From the NCBI RefSeq assembly GCF_030413595.1, contig NZ_CP129238.1, forward strand, positions 2,728,001-2,792,000: a DNA stretch of 64,000 nt. The letters run 5' to 3'. Under the pieces are notes generated by a model. That model searched no databases. It saw only the letters and a program-made list of their open reading frames with translations, and had not been told where the DNA came from. Source of the DNA: Planococcus liqunii. Lineage in GTDB: Bacteria; Bacillota; Bacilli; Bacillales_A; Planococcaceae. Positions 8,713 through 19,600 of the stretch are shown here, piece after piece; position 1 is the stretch's first letter, and each line of letters begins with the position of its first letter. The translations under genes and the position numbers were made by a program.

Positions 8713-8717
8713 TTTAG

Positions 8718-10187
8718 TTATCGTTTATTTTTCGCCGCTTCGTCTGCTTTCCGTTGTTTGCCTTTTCTCCAGACCACCCAAAGGAAAATCATGAAGACAA
8801 TATACAATACGGCCAGTGCTGCGATATACGCTTTGTTAAAGCCGGTTTCGTCCGTAACGTGATAGGTCTCCGCCAATTCACGTTCCAAGGAAATCCGGTA
8901 TTCTCCATTAGCTTCCTGGCGCACCCGGTCGTTTTCAAACAGTCCCTGCAGCTCTTTATCGCTGCCAATTATATCTGCTGGAATTGTAATGCTTTGAGTG
9001 GAGGAAGTGTTGTTAATCGCGACAATCCATGACTCTTCGTCATTGAAGCGCTTATAGACAAGCCAGCCATCTTCCTCATGAAGAACTTCCGTGTCTCCGG
9101 TACGGAGTGCTGAAGAAGAATTGCGCAGCGTCGTCAAATTGGTGATATGATCGATCAATTCTTCATCCACTGCCATGTTTAAAATCTGATGGGACTCCGG
9201 CAAGGCTTCCCCATTCATTGCGGTTTCTGTCCCGTATTGCATGATTGGAATGCCAGGCATTGTCAGCAATTGAGTAGCCATTAAACGCCAGCGAGTCGGC
9301 GGAAATCCTCTTTCTGCCACGATATCCGCTGTAAACCGCGAACCTAACAGCGAGTCAACGCGGACCAAATGGCCAGCGCTTTCCTCAATTACAGCTGGCA
9401 CCTCAGAAGAACCCTGGTCAAATTGCTTGTACGAGTTCCGCAAAGCCTCTTCTGCCCCCGGCAACACGACCGCATCCAGTCCTTCAACCGGCTCCATTTC
9501 CACATCATTGATCAAGTAAATATTCTGGATTTCTTTAATGGCTTCAGAAAAATCTTTGATGAAACCGGCATCCAATTGATCTGCATTCTGAAGTTTCAAG
9601 CCATCCACTTCATATTCCTGCACGAATTTACTGAAGGTTTCAATCAAGGCTTCCTGTACGCCTGAATTTGTTGTATCCAGCGCCAAGGTGCCGTCTTCAT
9701 TTTCTTCGAACCATTCCGGATTTTCTACTGCCCATACATGGTCTTTGCTGAGGTTCTGTGTCGGCACATCCACCATCACTTTGATGTCTTGCTCATGTAC
9801 TGCATCAATCAGCGTTTTAAATTCTTCTTCTGTTCCAAAATGGCGCTCAAATTTATTGTAGTCCAGCACTTGCTGGCCATCATATGTAGCGGATGAAAAA
9901 ACAGGTCCAATGGACATTACCGTAAAGCCCATTTCTTTGACGTACAGCACCTGGTCCTCGACACCGGCAAAATCGCCGCCGCTAAAATCAGCTGGATCCT
10001 GTGCATTCACGTCATAATCGTTTTGGATCGATTTATTAAAATACCTGTCCACCAATACATCATATATAATTTCGTCTTCAATCGTCTTTGTTTCTTCAGC
10101 TGCAGCCGGCTGCACCATGCCAAGTGCCAGCATTCCGATCAAGACTCTCCCAATCCATTTTGCTTTCAATCCAAAATCCTCCTTCAA
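8718..10187 (-). CDS. membrane-anchored GH13 alpha-amylase-like protein, probably catalytically dead
   Basis: A 489-residue exported protein: signal peptide at 1-30 (ending QPAAA), a GH13 barrel, a C-terminal beta domain, and a membrane anchor near 450-472 (AYIAALAVLYIVFMIFLWVVW) followed by a basic tail. The fold is clear from YDVLVDRYFN, MVDVPTQN (region I), VDGLKL (region II) and LLTMPGIPIMQYGTE. The three catalytic acids are changed: region II reads DGLKLQN with Gln for the nucleophile Asp, region III reads INDVEM with Asp for the acid/base Glu, and region IV reads VDSLLGSR where NHD is expected. I infer a binding or scaffold protein at the outer membrane face. Substrate and partners are unknown. 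It is flanked by repeats and stands alone. Confidence 0.8.
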   Translation of the reverse strand: MKEDFGLKAKWIGRVLIGMLALGMVQPAAAEETKTIEDEIIYDVLVDRYFNKSIQNDYDVNAQDPADFSGGDFAGVEDQVLYVKEMGFTVMSIGPVFSSATYDGQQVLDYNKFERHFGTEEEFKTLIDAVHEQDIKVMVDVPTQNLSKDHVWAVENPEWFEENEDGTLALDTTNSGVQEALIETFSKFVQEYEVDGLKLQNADQLDAGFIKDFSEAIKEIQNIYLINDVEMEPVEGLDAVVLPGAEEALRNSYKQFDQGSSEVPAVIEESAGHLVRVDSLLGSRFTADIVAERGFPPTRWRLMATQLLTMPGIPIMQYGTETAMNGEALPESHQILNMAVDEELIDHITNLTTLRNSSSALRTGDTEVLHEEDGWLVYKRFNDEESWIVAINNTSSTQSITIPADIIGSDKELQGLFENDRVRQEANGEYRISLERELAETYHVTDETGFNKAYIAALAVLYIVFMIFLWVVWRKGKQRKADEAAKNKR

Positions 10188-10432
10188 TGAGGCTTATTTA
10201 TTCCGTTCCACCCGGTTTATTTTAACAAAATCGCTTGGGTACTGCTATGTATAATTCGTGAAAGCGCCGCAACCGTCCGCACTTTCGTCTAAACTGTGAA
10301 TTTCCTAAGGAAAATGCATTGCCGCAACGCCATATCAAAGATAATCGCCTAAAAACTAAGCCATCGACAAAGATTGCGCAAACGCATCGTTCTTCTTTAA
10401 TGAAAGATGTATGCTTTAGCATTCATAAAAAA

Positions 10433-10456
10433 AAACAGGCGCTTAAGCGCCTGTTT
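10433..10456 (-). terminator. terminator after yisL
   Basis: A perfect 12-bp inverted repeat (AAACAGGCGCTT and complement), followed on the minus strand by a long T run, just before the end of yisL. Confidence 0.88.
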
Positions 10457-10457
10457 C

Positions 10458-10829
10458 TTAGAACAAGTCCAATCCGATTGGCAACATAAAACCGATGAAC
10501 AATGTAACAAACAAAGAAACTGCGAACAGCGCCCAGAACATTGTTACCGGTTTTTGTTTTTTCGAACGAACCAATACCATTTCCATCATTCCAATCGTCA
10601 CGAAGCCGAAAAGGAATTTCAGGCCGTACATCATTGCATCCGATGAAGAATACTCGATGAACAATGCCAATCCGGAAATCAAGATTAAAATGTAAAACAA
10701 GCGCGCTACCATATGCACAATTTTGCGCCCTTTGCTTGCAGGGTTCATGAAAGCTGCTACCAAAAACAGCACAATTCCAATGACCCATGTCGTAATGTGT
10801 ACATGCGTAGAATCAGTTAAAAAGTCCAA
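10458..10829 (-). CDS. yisL: YisL family (UPF0344/DUF1516) membrane protein
   Basis: A 123-residue protein with four predicted membrane helices (about 13-30, 40-60, 66-84 and 97-117) and the family start THVHITTWVIG. Function unknown. The frame has no ATG near the start; TTG at 10829 is chosen because GAGGTGA lies about 5 bp upstream and the next residues match the family N-terminus. It lies downstream of yisK in the same direction, as in B. subtilis, and ends at a strong terminator. Confidence 0.8.
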   Translation of the reverse strand: MDFLTDSTHVHITTWVIGIVLFLVAAFMNPASKGRKIVHMVARLFYILILISGLALFIEYSSSDAMMYGLKFLFGFVTIGMMEMVLVRSKKQKPVTMFWALFAVSLFVTLFIGFMLPIGLDLF

Positions 10830-10898
10830 AATGTCACCTCATTCAATTTAGTCTTTTCCAGTTTAGCATAATTGGAGGACTAAATGACATGTTTGCCG

Positions 10899-11798
10899 TT
10901 ATGACAAATGTGTGACGAGCGTTCCAATCGATTCGATTGAAACTTTTACGGTATCGCCAGCTTTCAGGAATTTAGGCGGGTTAAACCCTTTGCCTACTCC
11001 AGCAGGTGTTCCGGTTAAAATAACATCGCCCGGTTCAAGCGTAATGTATTTGGATACTTCCGCTACCAAATCATCTACGCGGCGGATCATATTTCCTGTG
11101 TTACCATTTTGGCGAACTTCATCGTTCACTTTCGTCACAATCGACAAATCCTGTGCTTCCGGAATTTCATCTTTTGTTACCAAGTAAGGTCCCATTGGGC
11201 ACGAGCCTTCCAAGCTTTTCCCTAAAAAGTACTGTTGATGCTTGCTTTGAAGATCGCGTGCAGTCAAGTCGTTGGCGATTGTATAACCGAAAACATAATC
11301 ATAAGCCATTTGCTTCGGAATCGATTTGCCTTTTTTTCCGATGACGACAGCCAGTTCCCCTTCATAGTCATAGGAATCCGTTACATCGCTATGGACTGAA
11401 ACGGTTTGCTCATCGGCTGCAATGGTCTGCGGTGTTTTCGTAAAGACCACTAAATCGACAGGCGCTTCCGCTCCCATTTCTTTCGCATGGTCTGCATAGT
11501 TTTTGCCAATGCAGATAATATTTTTGGGAGTTCGTGATATAGGTGCTAGCCATTCGATATTTGAAAAAGAGCGTTTGAATTGCTCAGGGTTATCGGACTT
11601 GGCAGCTGCTTCCGTCAATTTACGGATTTGTTCTACAAATTCCATTCCCTGAGGTATTCCTTCAATTAGCCGAGATGGGAAAGATGGCAAAATTTGCAGT
11701 TCTTGCTGAACGGCTAAAACATCCCATACAGCTTCCTCTTTTTTCACTTTTGGTCCAAAACGTTCTTCTTCCTCAAATCGAAAAGATAACAGCTTCAT
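10899..11798 (-). CDS. yisK: fumarylacetoacetate hydrolase-family enzyme, YisK-like
   Basis: A 299-residue cytoplasmic enzyme of the FAH/HpcE fold. Metal-ligand motifs are present: DYEGELAVVIG (Glu ligand) and YTIANDLTARDLQ. The substrate-binding IICIGKNYADHAKEMG and the LTGTPAGVGKG loop are also intact. B. subtilis YisK is reported to act as an oxaloacetate decarboxylase, and this close homologue with the same yisL neighbour may do the same; other C-C hydrolase or isomerase roles cannot be excluded. Confidence 0.85.
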   Translation of the reverse strand: MKLLSFRFEEEERFGPKVKKEEAVWDVLAVQQELQILPSFPSRLIEGIPQGMEFVEQIRKLTEAAAKSDNPEQFKRSFSNIEWLAPISRTPKNIICIGKNYADHAKEMGAEAPVDLVVFTKTPQTIAADEQTVSVHSDVTDSYDYEGELAVVIGKKGKSIPKQMAYDYVFGYTIANDLTARDLQSKHQQYFLGKSLEGSCPMGPYLVTKDEIPEAQDLSIVTKVNDEVRQNGNTGNMIRRVDDLVAEVSKYITLEPGDVILTGTPAGVGKGFNPPKFLKAGDTVKVSIESIGTLVTHLS

Positions 11799-11841
11799 TC
11801 GTCAAACACTCCTTTTCTATGATTCCATTCATTATACACAT

Positions 11842-13020
11842 TCATCGTTTTGAATTGTTGCTTTTTTCTAAATTTCTTCCGTAAGTCAATCGCCTTGAAA
11901 GATATTCCAAGGGACCTTGTGCAAACTTGGATAGCCATAACTCCGCAAAAATCAACTGGATCGCGAAAATCCCGAGTGCAATCCATGTGCCGGTCAAGAC
12001 ATCAACTTGTCCATACAGCCCTAAGCCATACGAATAGAAAATGAATGTCGCAATAATCGACTGGCCAATGTAAGTGGTCAGCGACATACGCCCTGCCTTG
12101 GCCAACGGGCTCAGCAGCTTCCGAAGCCCATTGCTCTGCGCCATCAATGCAATCAAAGCCGCATAGCCGACGGCGACAAGCGGGCCGCCGAAAATATCCT
12201 GCAGGTATTGGAATGCATAGTTGTTATCAATCAACAGTGGTGTGGACTTTAACAACAGGCCTATGACAAGACCGCCAACTGCGAGGCTGATCCATAGTTT
12301 GCGGTAATGGGCAGCGCGTTCAATTAATTGCACCTTTGCGGCCGCTGCACCCACCATCAAAAAAGGCAGGATTGTAATGATCAAATAAAAATAACTCGTC
12401 GGGTTGTTGCTGTACATCCAATCGTCAAAACGCTGACTGAAAATTTCTGCAAACGTTCCTGAAGGATACGCCGCCAGTGAACTTTGCACTTCCTGCATGC
12501 CTGTGTAGATGTTCGGATCAATCGATACTGCTACGAACATTAGGCCCAGCAAAAAGATTTGCGGAATAACATAAATTGCCGCTGCCAGTCCTAAAAGCCA
12601 AGCGGGTTTCAAGCGGATAAAACCAAGCAGGAAAAACCCTGTAATGGCATAGGTGATTAAAATATCACCGTACCAGATTAAAAATGCATGAATGATTCCA
12701 AAAGCCAGAAGAATCAACAGCCGCTTTACAGCAATTGGCATAAAGGGCCGTTGGTTTTTCTGCGCTTTCATGAACTGCATAGCTAAACCATACCCGAATA
12801 ACATAGAAAATAACGGATAAAAGCTAGCCTGGACAAAAATATCAAGCGCGCTGAATACTTCTGTATCCAATGCGCCGTCAAACCACTTGTATGGATCGAT
12901 ATAAGAAAATGGTGAGTGGAACGTCAGCATATTGATGAGCAGGATGCCCAACAGAGCAAATCCTCTCATCAAATCGATTGCATAGACGCGTTCGTTTAAT
13001 GCTACGGGCTGTAACTTCAC
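11842..13020 (-). CDS. DUF418 (YeiB-type) multi-pass membrane protein
   Basis: A 392-residue protein with about ten membrane segments. The N-terminal YAIDLMRGFALLGILLINM and the C-terminal block with GRMSLTTYIGQSII and GPLEYLSRRLTYG mark the DUF418/YeiB family, related to acyltransferase-3 membrane proteins. Substrate and role are unknown. The ATG has CTAGGAGGG... type purines ahead, and the gene starts 10 bp after the addA stop, so it probably shares the addBA transcript. A DUF418 protein beside addA is not a conserved Bacillus pairing that I know of. Confidence 0.82.
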   Translation of the reverse strand: MKLQPVALNERVYAIDLMRGFALLGILLINMLTFHSPFSYIDPYKWFDGALDTEVFSALDIFVQASFYPLFSMLFGYGLAMQFMKAQKNQRPFMPIAVKRLLILLAFGIIHAFLIWYGDILITYAITGFFLLGFIRLKPAWLLGLAAAIYVIPQIFLLGLMFVAVSIDPNIYTGMQEVQSSLAAYPSGTFAEIFSQRFDDWMYSNNPTSYFYLIITILPFLMVGAAAAKVQLIERAAHYRKLWISLAVGGLVIGLLLKSTPLLIDNNYAFQYLQDIFGGPLVAVGYAALIALMAQSNGLRKLLSPLAKAGRMSLTTYIGQSIIATFIFYSYGLGLYGQVDVLTGTWIALGIFAIQLIFAELWLSKFAQGPLEYLSRRLTYGRNLEKSNNSKR

Positions 13021-13030
13021 AAAAACCCTC

Positions 13031-16000
13031 CTAAATTTTCACTGTTTGCTTTGCCGCAAACAGGTACAACAGTCGCTCTTTAATTGAGATCTGCAAAATT
13101 TCTTCTACAGCTTCCTGATAAATTGCCAGCTGGACATTGTATCTGGCAGCCATTTCCCCGGCAATATCGGCCATTTGATAAATGCTGTCCGTTTTGTAAT
13201 CGAGCAGGACCCAACCGTCTTCTTCCTCAAACAGGCAATCGACAATCCCCTGAATGATCTGGTGGTCTCCATCGATGTCTTTCTTGGCATAAGTAAATGG
13301 AACTTCGCGCCTTACGTTTTTGGCATTGGCTAAGCGGGAAGCTAATTCAGTTCCATAAAACTGCTCAATTTCCTGAATCTTGACCGCTTTTCCTTCTTCT
13401 GGCGATAAAATTTCCATGCCGACAAGCGTCTCGACAAATTCCGCTATTTCCGCAGCCTGCATTTTTTTAGTCAATGGAATGTGCTGCATAACAGCGTGGA
13501 CAGCCGTTCCCACGTCTGCCGCAGACAACCGTTTATCCTGCATGAAGTCCGGCCGGTGAACTAGCGTCCGTCGAACCGGTGCAGCAGCTTGAATAAACGA
13601 TTCCGGCTCATCCATCCGCTGAAGCATCTGGATGCGCTTCATTTCGGAAACAGACTGCTTTGACCTTTTTTCGACCGCATATTGATAAGGGTAACGGAAA
13701 TCAAAACGCCGTGCTATTTCTTCCGTAAAGTCTTTGTCTTGTGCATTTGGCTGCAGCAGCTCATCAACGTCAAGGAGTGCCGGCACTAAAGAAGCCGATT
13801 CGACGATATTGATGCGGAAACGGGATGAATGCGGCAGTGAACTGCCATTTGCCTGCAGAGTTTCTGCGGCATCCGGATGCCGGGAGATTGCCGGGCCGAT
13901 CCAATCCAGATAGCCTTTGGCACGCGAACGTACATAATCCGGCAGCAAGGTATCTTTCGAATTCACTTTCCACTTCCCAAACAGCCGGTCAATCTCTTTG
14001 ACCGACGCCGTCAAATAAAGCCGCTCTTTTGCACGGGTCATGGCCACATACAAGACGCGCATTTCTTCTGCCTTCATCTGCAGCTGCTTCATTTCTTTGA
14101 CCGCCAAAAACGGCAGTGATGTGTATTCGAGGCGGGTATCGGGATTGACGGCTTTTACGGCGAGCCCGTAGTCCTGGTCGAATAAATAAGGTTTATGGAA
14201 ATCCATTTCATTGAACATGCGGCCGGCGCCGGCAAAAAACACAACCGGAAATTCCAGCCCTTTTGACTTATGGACCGTCATCAACCGGACCACATTTTCT
14301 TTTTCACTCAACGACTTGGCTGTCCCTAGGTCGTCTCCGCGCTCCCGCATCCGGTCGATAAAACGCAGAAAGCGGAACAATCCACGGAACGATGTTTTTT
14401 CGTATTCCAATGCCCGGTCATGGAGAGTCCGCAAATTCGCTTGCCGCTGCTTGCCGTTCGACATCGCTCCGGCCATTTCGTAGTAATTCGTATCCAAATA
14501 AACCTGCCAGATCAGTTCAGCAAGCGACCCCCGCCGCGCCAAGTTGCGCCAGTCTTCCAAATGAAGCATAAAGCGGCGCAGTTTTTCCGCAGCAGCCGGG
14601 TCGATGCCCGATCCCCCCTGGATAAAGGTTTTGACGGCATCGTAAAACGATGCTTGCGGAGCCGCCAACCGGATTTCTGCCAACTCATTTTCTTTTAATC
14701 CGATGAACGGCGCCCGGAGCACGGACACTAAAGGGATATCCTGGTACGGATTGTCAATCACACGCAGCGTATTCAGCATGATCATGACTTCCAGTGCATC
14801 AAAATAGCCGCCAGTCAATTCGGCATACAGCGGAATGCCGGCTGCTTTAAACTCATCCACAAAATCACCCGACCAGGTCATCGAACGCATCAGGACGACA
14901 ATGTCACTGTATTCCAATGGACGCTGCTGCTGCTTCCAGGGATCGTAGACATGGGTTTCTTTCTCCATTAATTCACGGATTTTCTTTGCAATGTAGCGGG
15001 CTTCCCACTGGGATTTCGCTAAATCTTCTTCCGGCTCTTCATCGCTTTCCGGCTCATGGATCAAGGTTAATTCAACCGGAACATCCTGATCAGGATAAGG
15101 CGCCTTGTTTTTCAGCGCGGCGGCTTCATCGTAATTGATTTCTCCGACACGCTCGCCCATGATCTGGGCAAAAATGTAATTGGTGCCATCCAGAACTTCC
15201 CGCCGGCTTCTAAAATTGGCATTCAAGTCAACCCGCAGGCCTGTCCCGTCAGCATCTCCCGTAAACCGGCTGTACTTGCCAAGAAACAGCATCGGTTCAG
15301 CGAGGCGGAAGCGGTAAATCGACTGCTTGACGTCGCCTACCATAAAGAGATTGCCGTCCGCTTCGCCGCCGGACTTCACCAGATTCAAAATGGTTTCCTG
15401 AAGCATATTGGTGTCCTGGTATTCATCCACCAGCACTTCTTTAAATTGCTTTTGGTAATCGTGCGCAATTTGGGACGGCTTGCCTCCGTCACTTAGAATT
15501 TCCAGGGCATAATGCTCCAAATCGGAGAAATCGACCAATGCACGGTCAATTTTCAGTGCTTTGTATTGTGCCGCAAAGACTTTCGTCAACTCCACCAATG
15601 TTTTCATCAACGGAGCCATCTCGCGCATTTCATCGAGCAGCCGTTTAGGCGACCGGACGAAATAAGCGTCCATCACGCCATTGACGATTTTTTTCACGTC
15701 ATTGCGTTTCGCTTTTGCTTCTTCTGCAAGTTCAGCGTCGCACGAATCTTTGCGGATCGTGGCCGCTTTCGGCCAAGCGAACGCTTTTGAGAAATTGTAG
15801 AGGCTGTCCCATGATTCGTCCAGGGCATCCAGTGCCGTACGGACCAAGTCCATATCCATTTCAAATGTTTCGCTTAATAGAACGGGGCCATCAGGGCGAA
15901 GCGCCAGCTGATTTCCTTCGTCCGCCAAATGAAGCGCTTCTTCAAGCGCGTGGCGAATGGTCATTTTCAAATCAGCGATAAACGGCAAATCATCGACCAC

Positions 16001-16636
16001 TGCTCCGTCCGGAACTGCATAAAGCGCCGGCACTTGTTCGAGCCAGTGGTCAGGCTCCGGATGCACGCGTGAATAGTCATACAGCTTGCTCAGCAGCACT
16101 TCCATCGCCTGGTCGTTGCGGTCGGATGTAAAACTGTCCGCGAGGCGGTAGACGGCTTCAGCGTGCTCTCCTTCATAAGCGGATTCAAGGACCGCTTCCA
16201 GTACGTCATCCCGGAGCAGCGCAGCTTCTGTTTCATTGGCGATGCGGAAACCCGGATCGATTTCCAGCAAGTATGCGTATTGCTTAACTACCTGCAGGCA
16301 AAACGAATGCAGTGTGGAAATCTGTGCTTTATTGATGAGCCGCATTTGTTTCCGCAAATGTTGGGAATCGGGGTTTTCCGCTACCGCCTTTTCCAAAGCA
16401 GTGAACATGCGATGGCGCATTTCGGCGGCGGATGCGTTCGTGAACGTCACGACAAGCAGCTCATCCACAGAGACCGGCTCTTTTTCATCCAGCACTTTTT
16501 CAATCATCCGGTTGATCAGCACGGCCGTTTTACCGGACCCCGCTGCTGCAGAAACGAGCATATCCTGCCCCTTTGCCCAAATGGCTTGCCACTGTTCATC
16601 TGTCCATGCGGCATCAGTCGGTTTTATCGGAATCAT
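13031..16636 (-). CDS. addA: ATP-dependent helicase/nuclease subunit A, AddA
   Basis: The 1201-residue motor and nuclease subunit of AddAB, which resects double-strand breaks for RecA. UvrD-type motifs: Walker A SAAAGSGKTAVL near residue 32, the DEYQDTN Walker B, FRSR, TVHKSKGLEFPVV and LYVAMTRAKERLY. The C-terminal RecB-like nuclease has VLLDYKTDSI, the Asp and Lys of the active site. Length is normal for the family. Its start overlaps the addB end by 23 bp, giving translational coupling. Confidence 0.97.
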   Translation of the reverse strand: MIPIKPTDAAWTDEQWQAIWAKGQDMLVSAAAGSGKTAVLINRMIEKVLDEKEPVSVDELLVVTFTNASAAEMRHRMFTALEKAVAENPDSQHLRKQMRLINKAQISTLHSFCLQVVKQYAYLLEIDPGFRIANETEAALLRDDVLEAVLESAYEGEHAEAVYRLADSFTSDRNDQAMEVLLSKLYDYSRVHPEPDHWLEQVPALYAVPDGAVVDDLPFIADLKMTIRHALEEALHLADEGNQLALRPDGPVLLSETFEMDMDLVRTALDALDESWDSLYNFSKAFAWPKAATIRKDSCDAELAEEAKAKRNDVKKIVNGVMDAYFVRSPKRLLDEMREMAPLMKTLVELTKVFAAQYKALKIDRALVDFSDLEHYALEILSDGGKPSQIAHDYQKQFKEVLVDEYQDTNMLQETILNLVKSGGEADGNLFMVGDVKQSIYRFRLAEPMLFLGKYSRFTGDADGTGLRVDLNANFRSRREVLDGTNYIFAQIMGERVGEINYDEAAALKNKAPYPDQDVPVELTLIHEPESDEEPEEDLAKSQWEARYIAKKIRELMEKETHVYDPWKQQQRPLEYSDIVVLMRSMTWSGDFVDEFKAAGIPLYAELTGGYFDALEVMIMLNTLRVIDNPYQDIPLVSVLRAPFIGLKENELAEIRLAAPQASFYDAVKTFIQGGSGIDPAAAEKLRRFMLHLEDWRNLARRGSLAELIWQVYLDTNYYEMAGAMSNGKQRQANLRTLHDRALEYEKTSFRGLFRFLRFIDRMRERGDDLGTAKSLSEKENVVRLMTVHKSKGLEFPVVFFAGAGRMFNEMDFHKPYLFDQDYGLAVKAVNPDTRLEYTSLPFLAVKEMKQLQMKAEEMRVLYVAMTRAKERLYLTASVKEIDRLFGKWKVNSKDTLLPDYVRSRAKGYLDWIGPAISRHPDAAETLQANGSSLPHSSRFRINIVESASLVPALLDVDELLQPNAQDKDFTEEIARRFDFRYPYQYAVEKRSKQSVSEMKRIQMLQRMDEPESFIQAAAPVRRTLVHRPDFMQDKRLSAADVGTAVHAVMQHIPLTKKMQAAEIAEFVETLVGMEILSPEEGKAVKIQEIEQFYGTELASRLANAKNVRREVPFTYAKKDIDGDHQIIQGIVDCLFEEEDGWVLLDYKTDSIYQMADIAGEMAARYNVQLAIYQEAVEEILQISIKERLLYLFAAKQTVKI

Positions 16637-19600
16637 CGTCTGCGGTCTCCTTTCGAATCAATTCTATTGCTTTATCAGCGCTTAAATCCGGCAATTTGCG
16701 GTAAGTTTGTTCGGGATCTGATGGATCAAACTGGCAAATGGAACGGTAAGAACAAAACTGGCATGGTGTATCTTCCTTCACTTTATAAGGCGTGATTTCG
16801 GTATCGCCGTCCAAGATGCCATTGCCGGCTTTTTGGTGCTTGTTGCGGACGAAATGGCGGATCATTTCCATATCGCCTTTTTGGACCGTTCGGGACTGGG
16901 ATGTTGAAATCTCGCCTTTTTTATTCATACGCACCGGAATAACATTGGAATAGCCTTCAATATCGCTGTCCATCGCACGTACGACTTCGGGATCTTCCAC
17001 AATCAGCCCGTTCATTTTGAACGACTTGGCGACTTCTTCTTCAATTTCTTCTGCCGTCATCAGTTTCGTCAACTTCAGCATCGGATTGTGCATATGGAAA
17101 TACAGCACACCCGCCGGTTCTGCCTGCGTGCCGAGCCAGCGGTCCGAATTGGACAAGGCCACATCCAAATATGTGAAGGTCTGCAGCGACAAGCCATGGT
17201 AAACTTCCCCCAGGTCAAGCCCTTGTTTCGACGATTTGTAATCGACGATGCGAATGTACGGTTTGCCGTTGATTTCCGTGGAGTCGATGCGGTCAATGCG
17301 TCCACGCACATTCATTTGGCGGCCGCGCTTCAAGGCAATATCAAGCGGTGGAATGGCTTCGGAACCGCCAAATCCGACGTCCAACGCAACTGGTGCAAAA
17401 CCGGATACTTTTGCATGGCGGCTGAGCATAAACGCAGTTTGGCGGATAATGCCTTCTAATTTATGCTGAATATAGCGGTAGCGGTGCGAGCTCATCAAAA
17501 TATAATTGACAAAATAAGGAGACAGTTGTTGAATCGCCTCTTTGGCCAATTCCTGGCATTGTTTCTTGCTAAGGGATGCCCAGGAGACGCCCAGGCGGCT
17601 CACTTCATCCGATATCCATTTGACTGCGGCGTGGAATAGGTCTCCCATCGCCGGCGCCGCCAATTTGTATTGATCCCGCTCTTCAAGCCTCAGACCATAT
17701 GCCACATACTGGGCAAACGGGCAGCTGAAATACGTTTCAACACGAGAGACGCTCGATGAGACCGGCAGGCCATACAGCGGCTCTGCAATTTCTTCCCGCA
17801 GCTGATCCGCCACATTGGCCTTGATCGGTTTGACAATCCGCTCAACGACAGAAGCCCAAAACGGATCTTCCCGGTAATAAGACAGCACGGCGCGCCATTC
17901 GGCCGACAATTCGCCGCCGCGCAGCTGCGACGTCAAATAAGCGAGGCTCGCCCGCGGATGCGAAATATAAGGCAATGGGGAAGCATCTTTCAGTTCTTCC
18001 GGGTCAATCACAGCAGGAATCCGTTCCAGCCCGAACATGTCCTGGATTTTCTGGATATACAGCGAAGGCAATAGGGCTTTCCCTTCCTCATCAGCAATCG
18101 GATAAGAAACCGTCAGCAAATCAGAGGACGCTGTAAATGTACGGTAAGCGGTATAGGTTTCGTCCATCAACCGCATTTTTGAAGTAGGGGCCAGTTCAAT
18201 TCCGATTTTTGCAAACCATTCCCGTTCGGCATCCGTCAGCAAGCCTTCCTGCTCCACGCGCTGCGGCAAAACCCCGTCATTGACGCCGATGACAAATACC
18301 GATTTGATGTCCATCAGCCGGGCCAAATCGATTTTAGAAACCGTGATTTGGTCCAGTGAAGGTGGAATGCGGGAAAACTCCAGCGTTTCAAACCCTTCAT
18401 CCAAAATCTTAGCGGCGGTTGCAAGATCGATTTCCTTATCGCCGAACATCAGCACAAACTGATCCAGTACTTCCACCCACTGCGTCCATGCCTGTTCGTG
18501 CTCAGTTGCTGCTAGCAGCCGGTGTTCGGATTCTTCGCGTTCTTTCAAGGCCTGCAGCTTTTCGTAAACATGCATTTGTTCAACGAATAAATACAGGGCT
18601 TCCGCAAATTCTCTTCCTGTCGAGCAAGCTGTCAATTTTTCTTTCAGCCCGGACAGCGGCTCACGGATCAAATCGCGGACAGCATGCAATTCCATTTGGG
18701 CAGCCAGTTCCTCATCGGTTTGGATGCCTGTATGGAATTCCAGTCCTCTGTATTTCTTATAAAACCAACGCTTTTCCTCAAACCAGCGTTCGCCGTAAAT
18801 GCCATTGGCGATGACGAAATTCTCAAGTAGATCACTGCGTTCCCGCCATTTTGAAACGCTGCCCTCTGGGAAAAATAAATCCGTTTTGACTGCCCGGAAT
18901 ACCGGTTCATAGGAATAATTCGAAGACAAGGCTTCCAGTACAGAACGGCTGAATTCAATTAATGGATGGTGCAGCATCGACTTTTTCTGGCTGATAAAAT
19001 ACGGAATGTCGTATTGAGGGAAAATGGTATTGATCAATTCATCATATGCTTCCGGCTGCCGGTACAAAATGGCGATGTCTTTATAGCGCATCCCTTCCTG
19101 GATTTGCTGGCGGATGGATCGCGCCATCGCATGCACTTCCGCTCTTCGGTTGGAAGCTTCCACCAAAGAGATGGCACCGCTTGATTGTGAAGTAACCAGC
19201 GGGTAAACATCGAAATGTTCTTCAAGGTGCGCAAGTTCCACTTTGTTAAAACGCCATTGTTCATCCATGTATACCGGATGGTCGACCTCTATGCCCTTTT
19301 GGCGTGCCTGTTCCGTTAATCGAGCGCCGGTATTAGCCGACTGATAAAAAATAGCCTGTTCATCGTTAGGGTCTGTTTGATTGTCCATTGGAAGGACGAT
19401 TGTGACATTCTTAGCGTATTTCATCAGCTCAAAAATGATTTCATATTCGCGTGCGGTAAAAGCGAAAAATCCATCAATATAGATTTCAGCAGATTTAACC
19501 GTCTCTGAAAACTTGATTTTCTCGGATAACAGCGCCAAATGCCCTTCCGAATCCACAAAGACCTTTCCAAGGCGGTTCTCAATTTCTTTTAAAATCAGTT

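Larger units (their letters stand above)
8188..8717. other. non-coding, repeat-filled gap between cdr and the GH13 gene
   Basis: No credible gene. It holds, in order, the cdr terminator, an AT-rich stretch, two GC-rich palindromic elements of one family in opposite orientation, and a second copy of the terminator hairpin serving the convergent GH13 gene. Open frames across it follow from the GC-rich repeats and lack ribosome binding sites. Confidence 0.8.
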
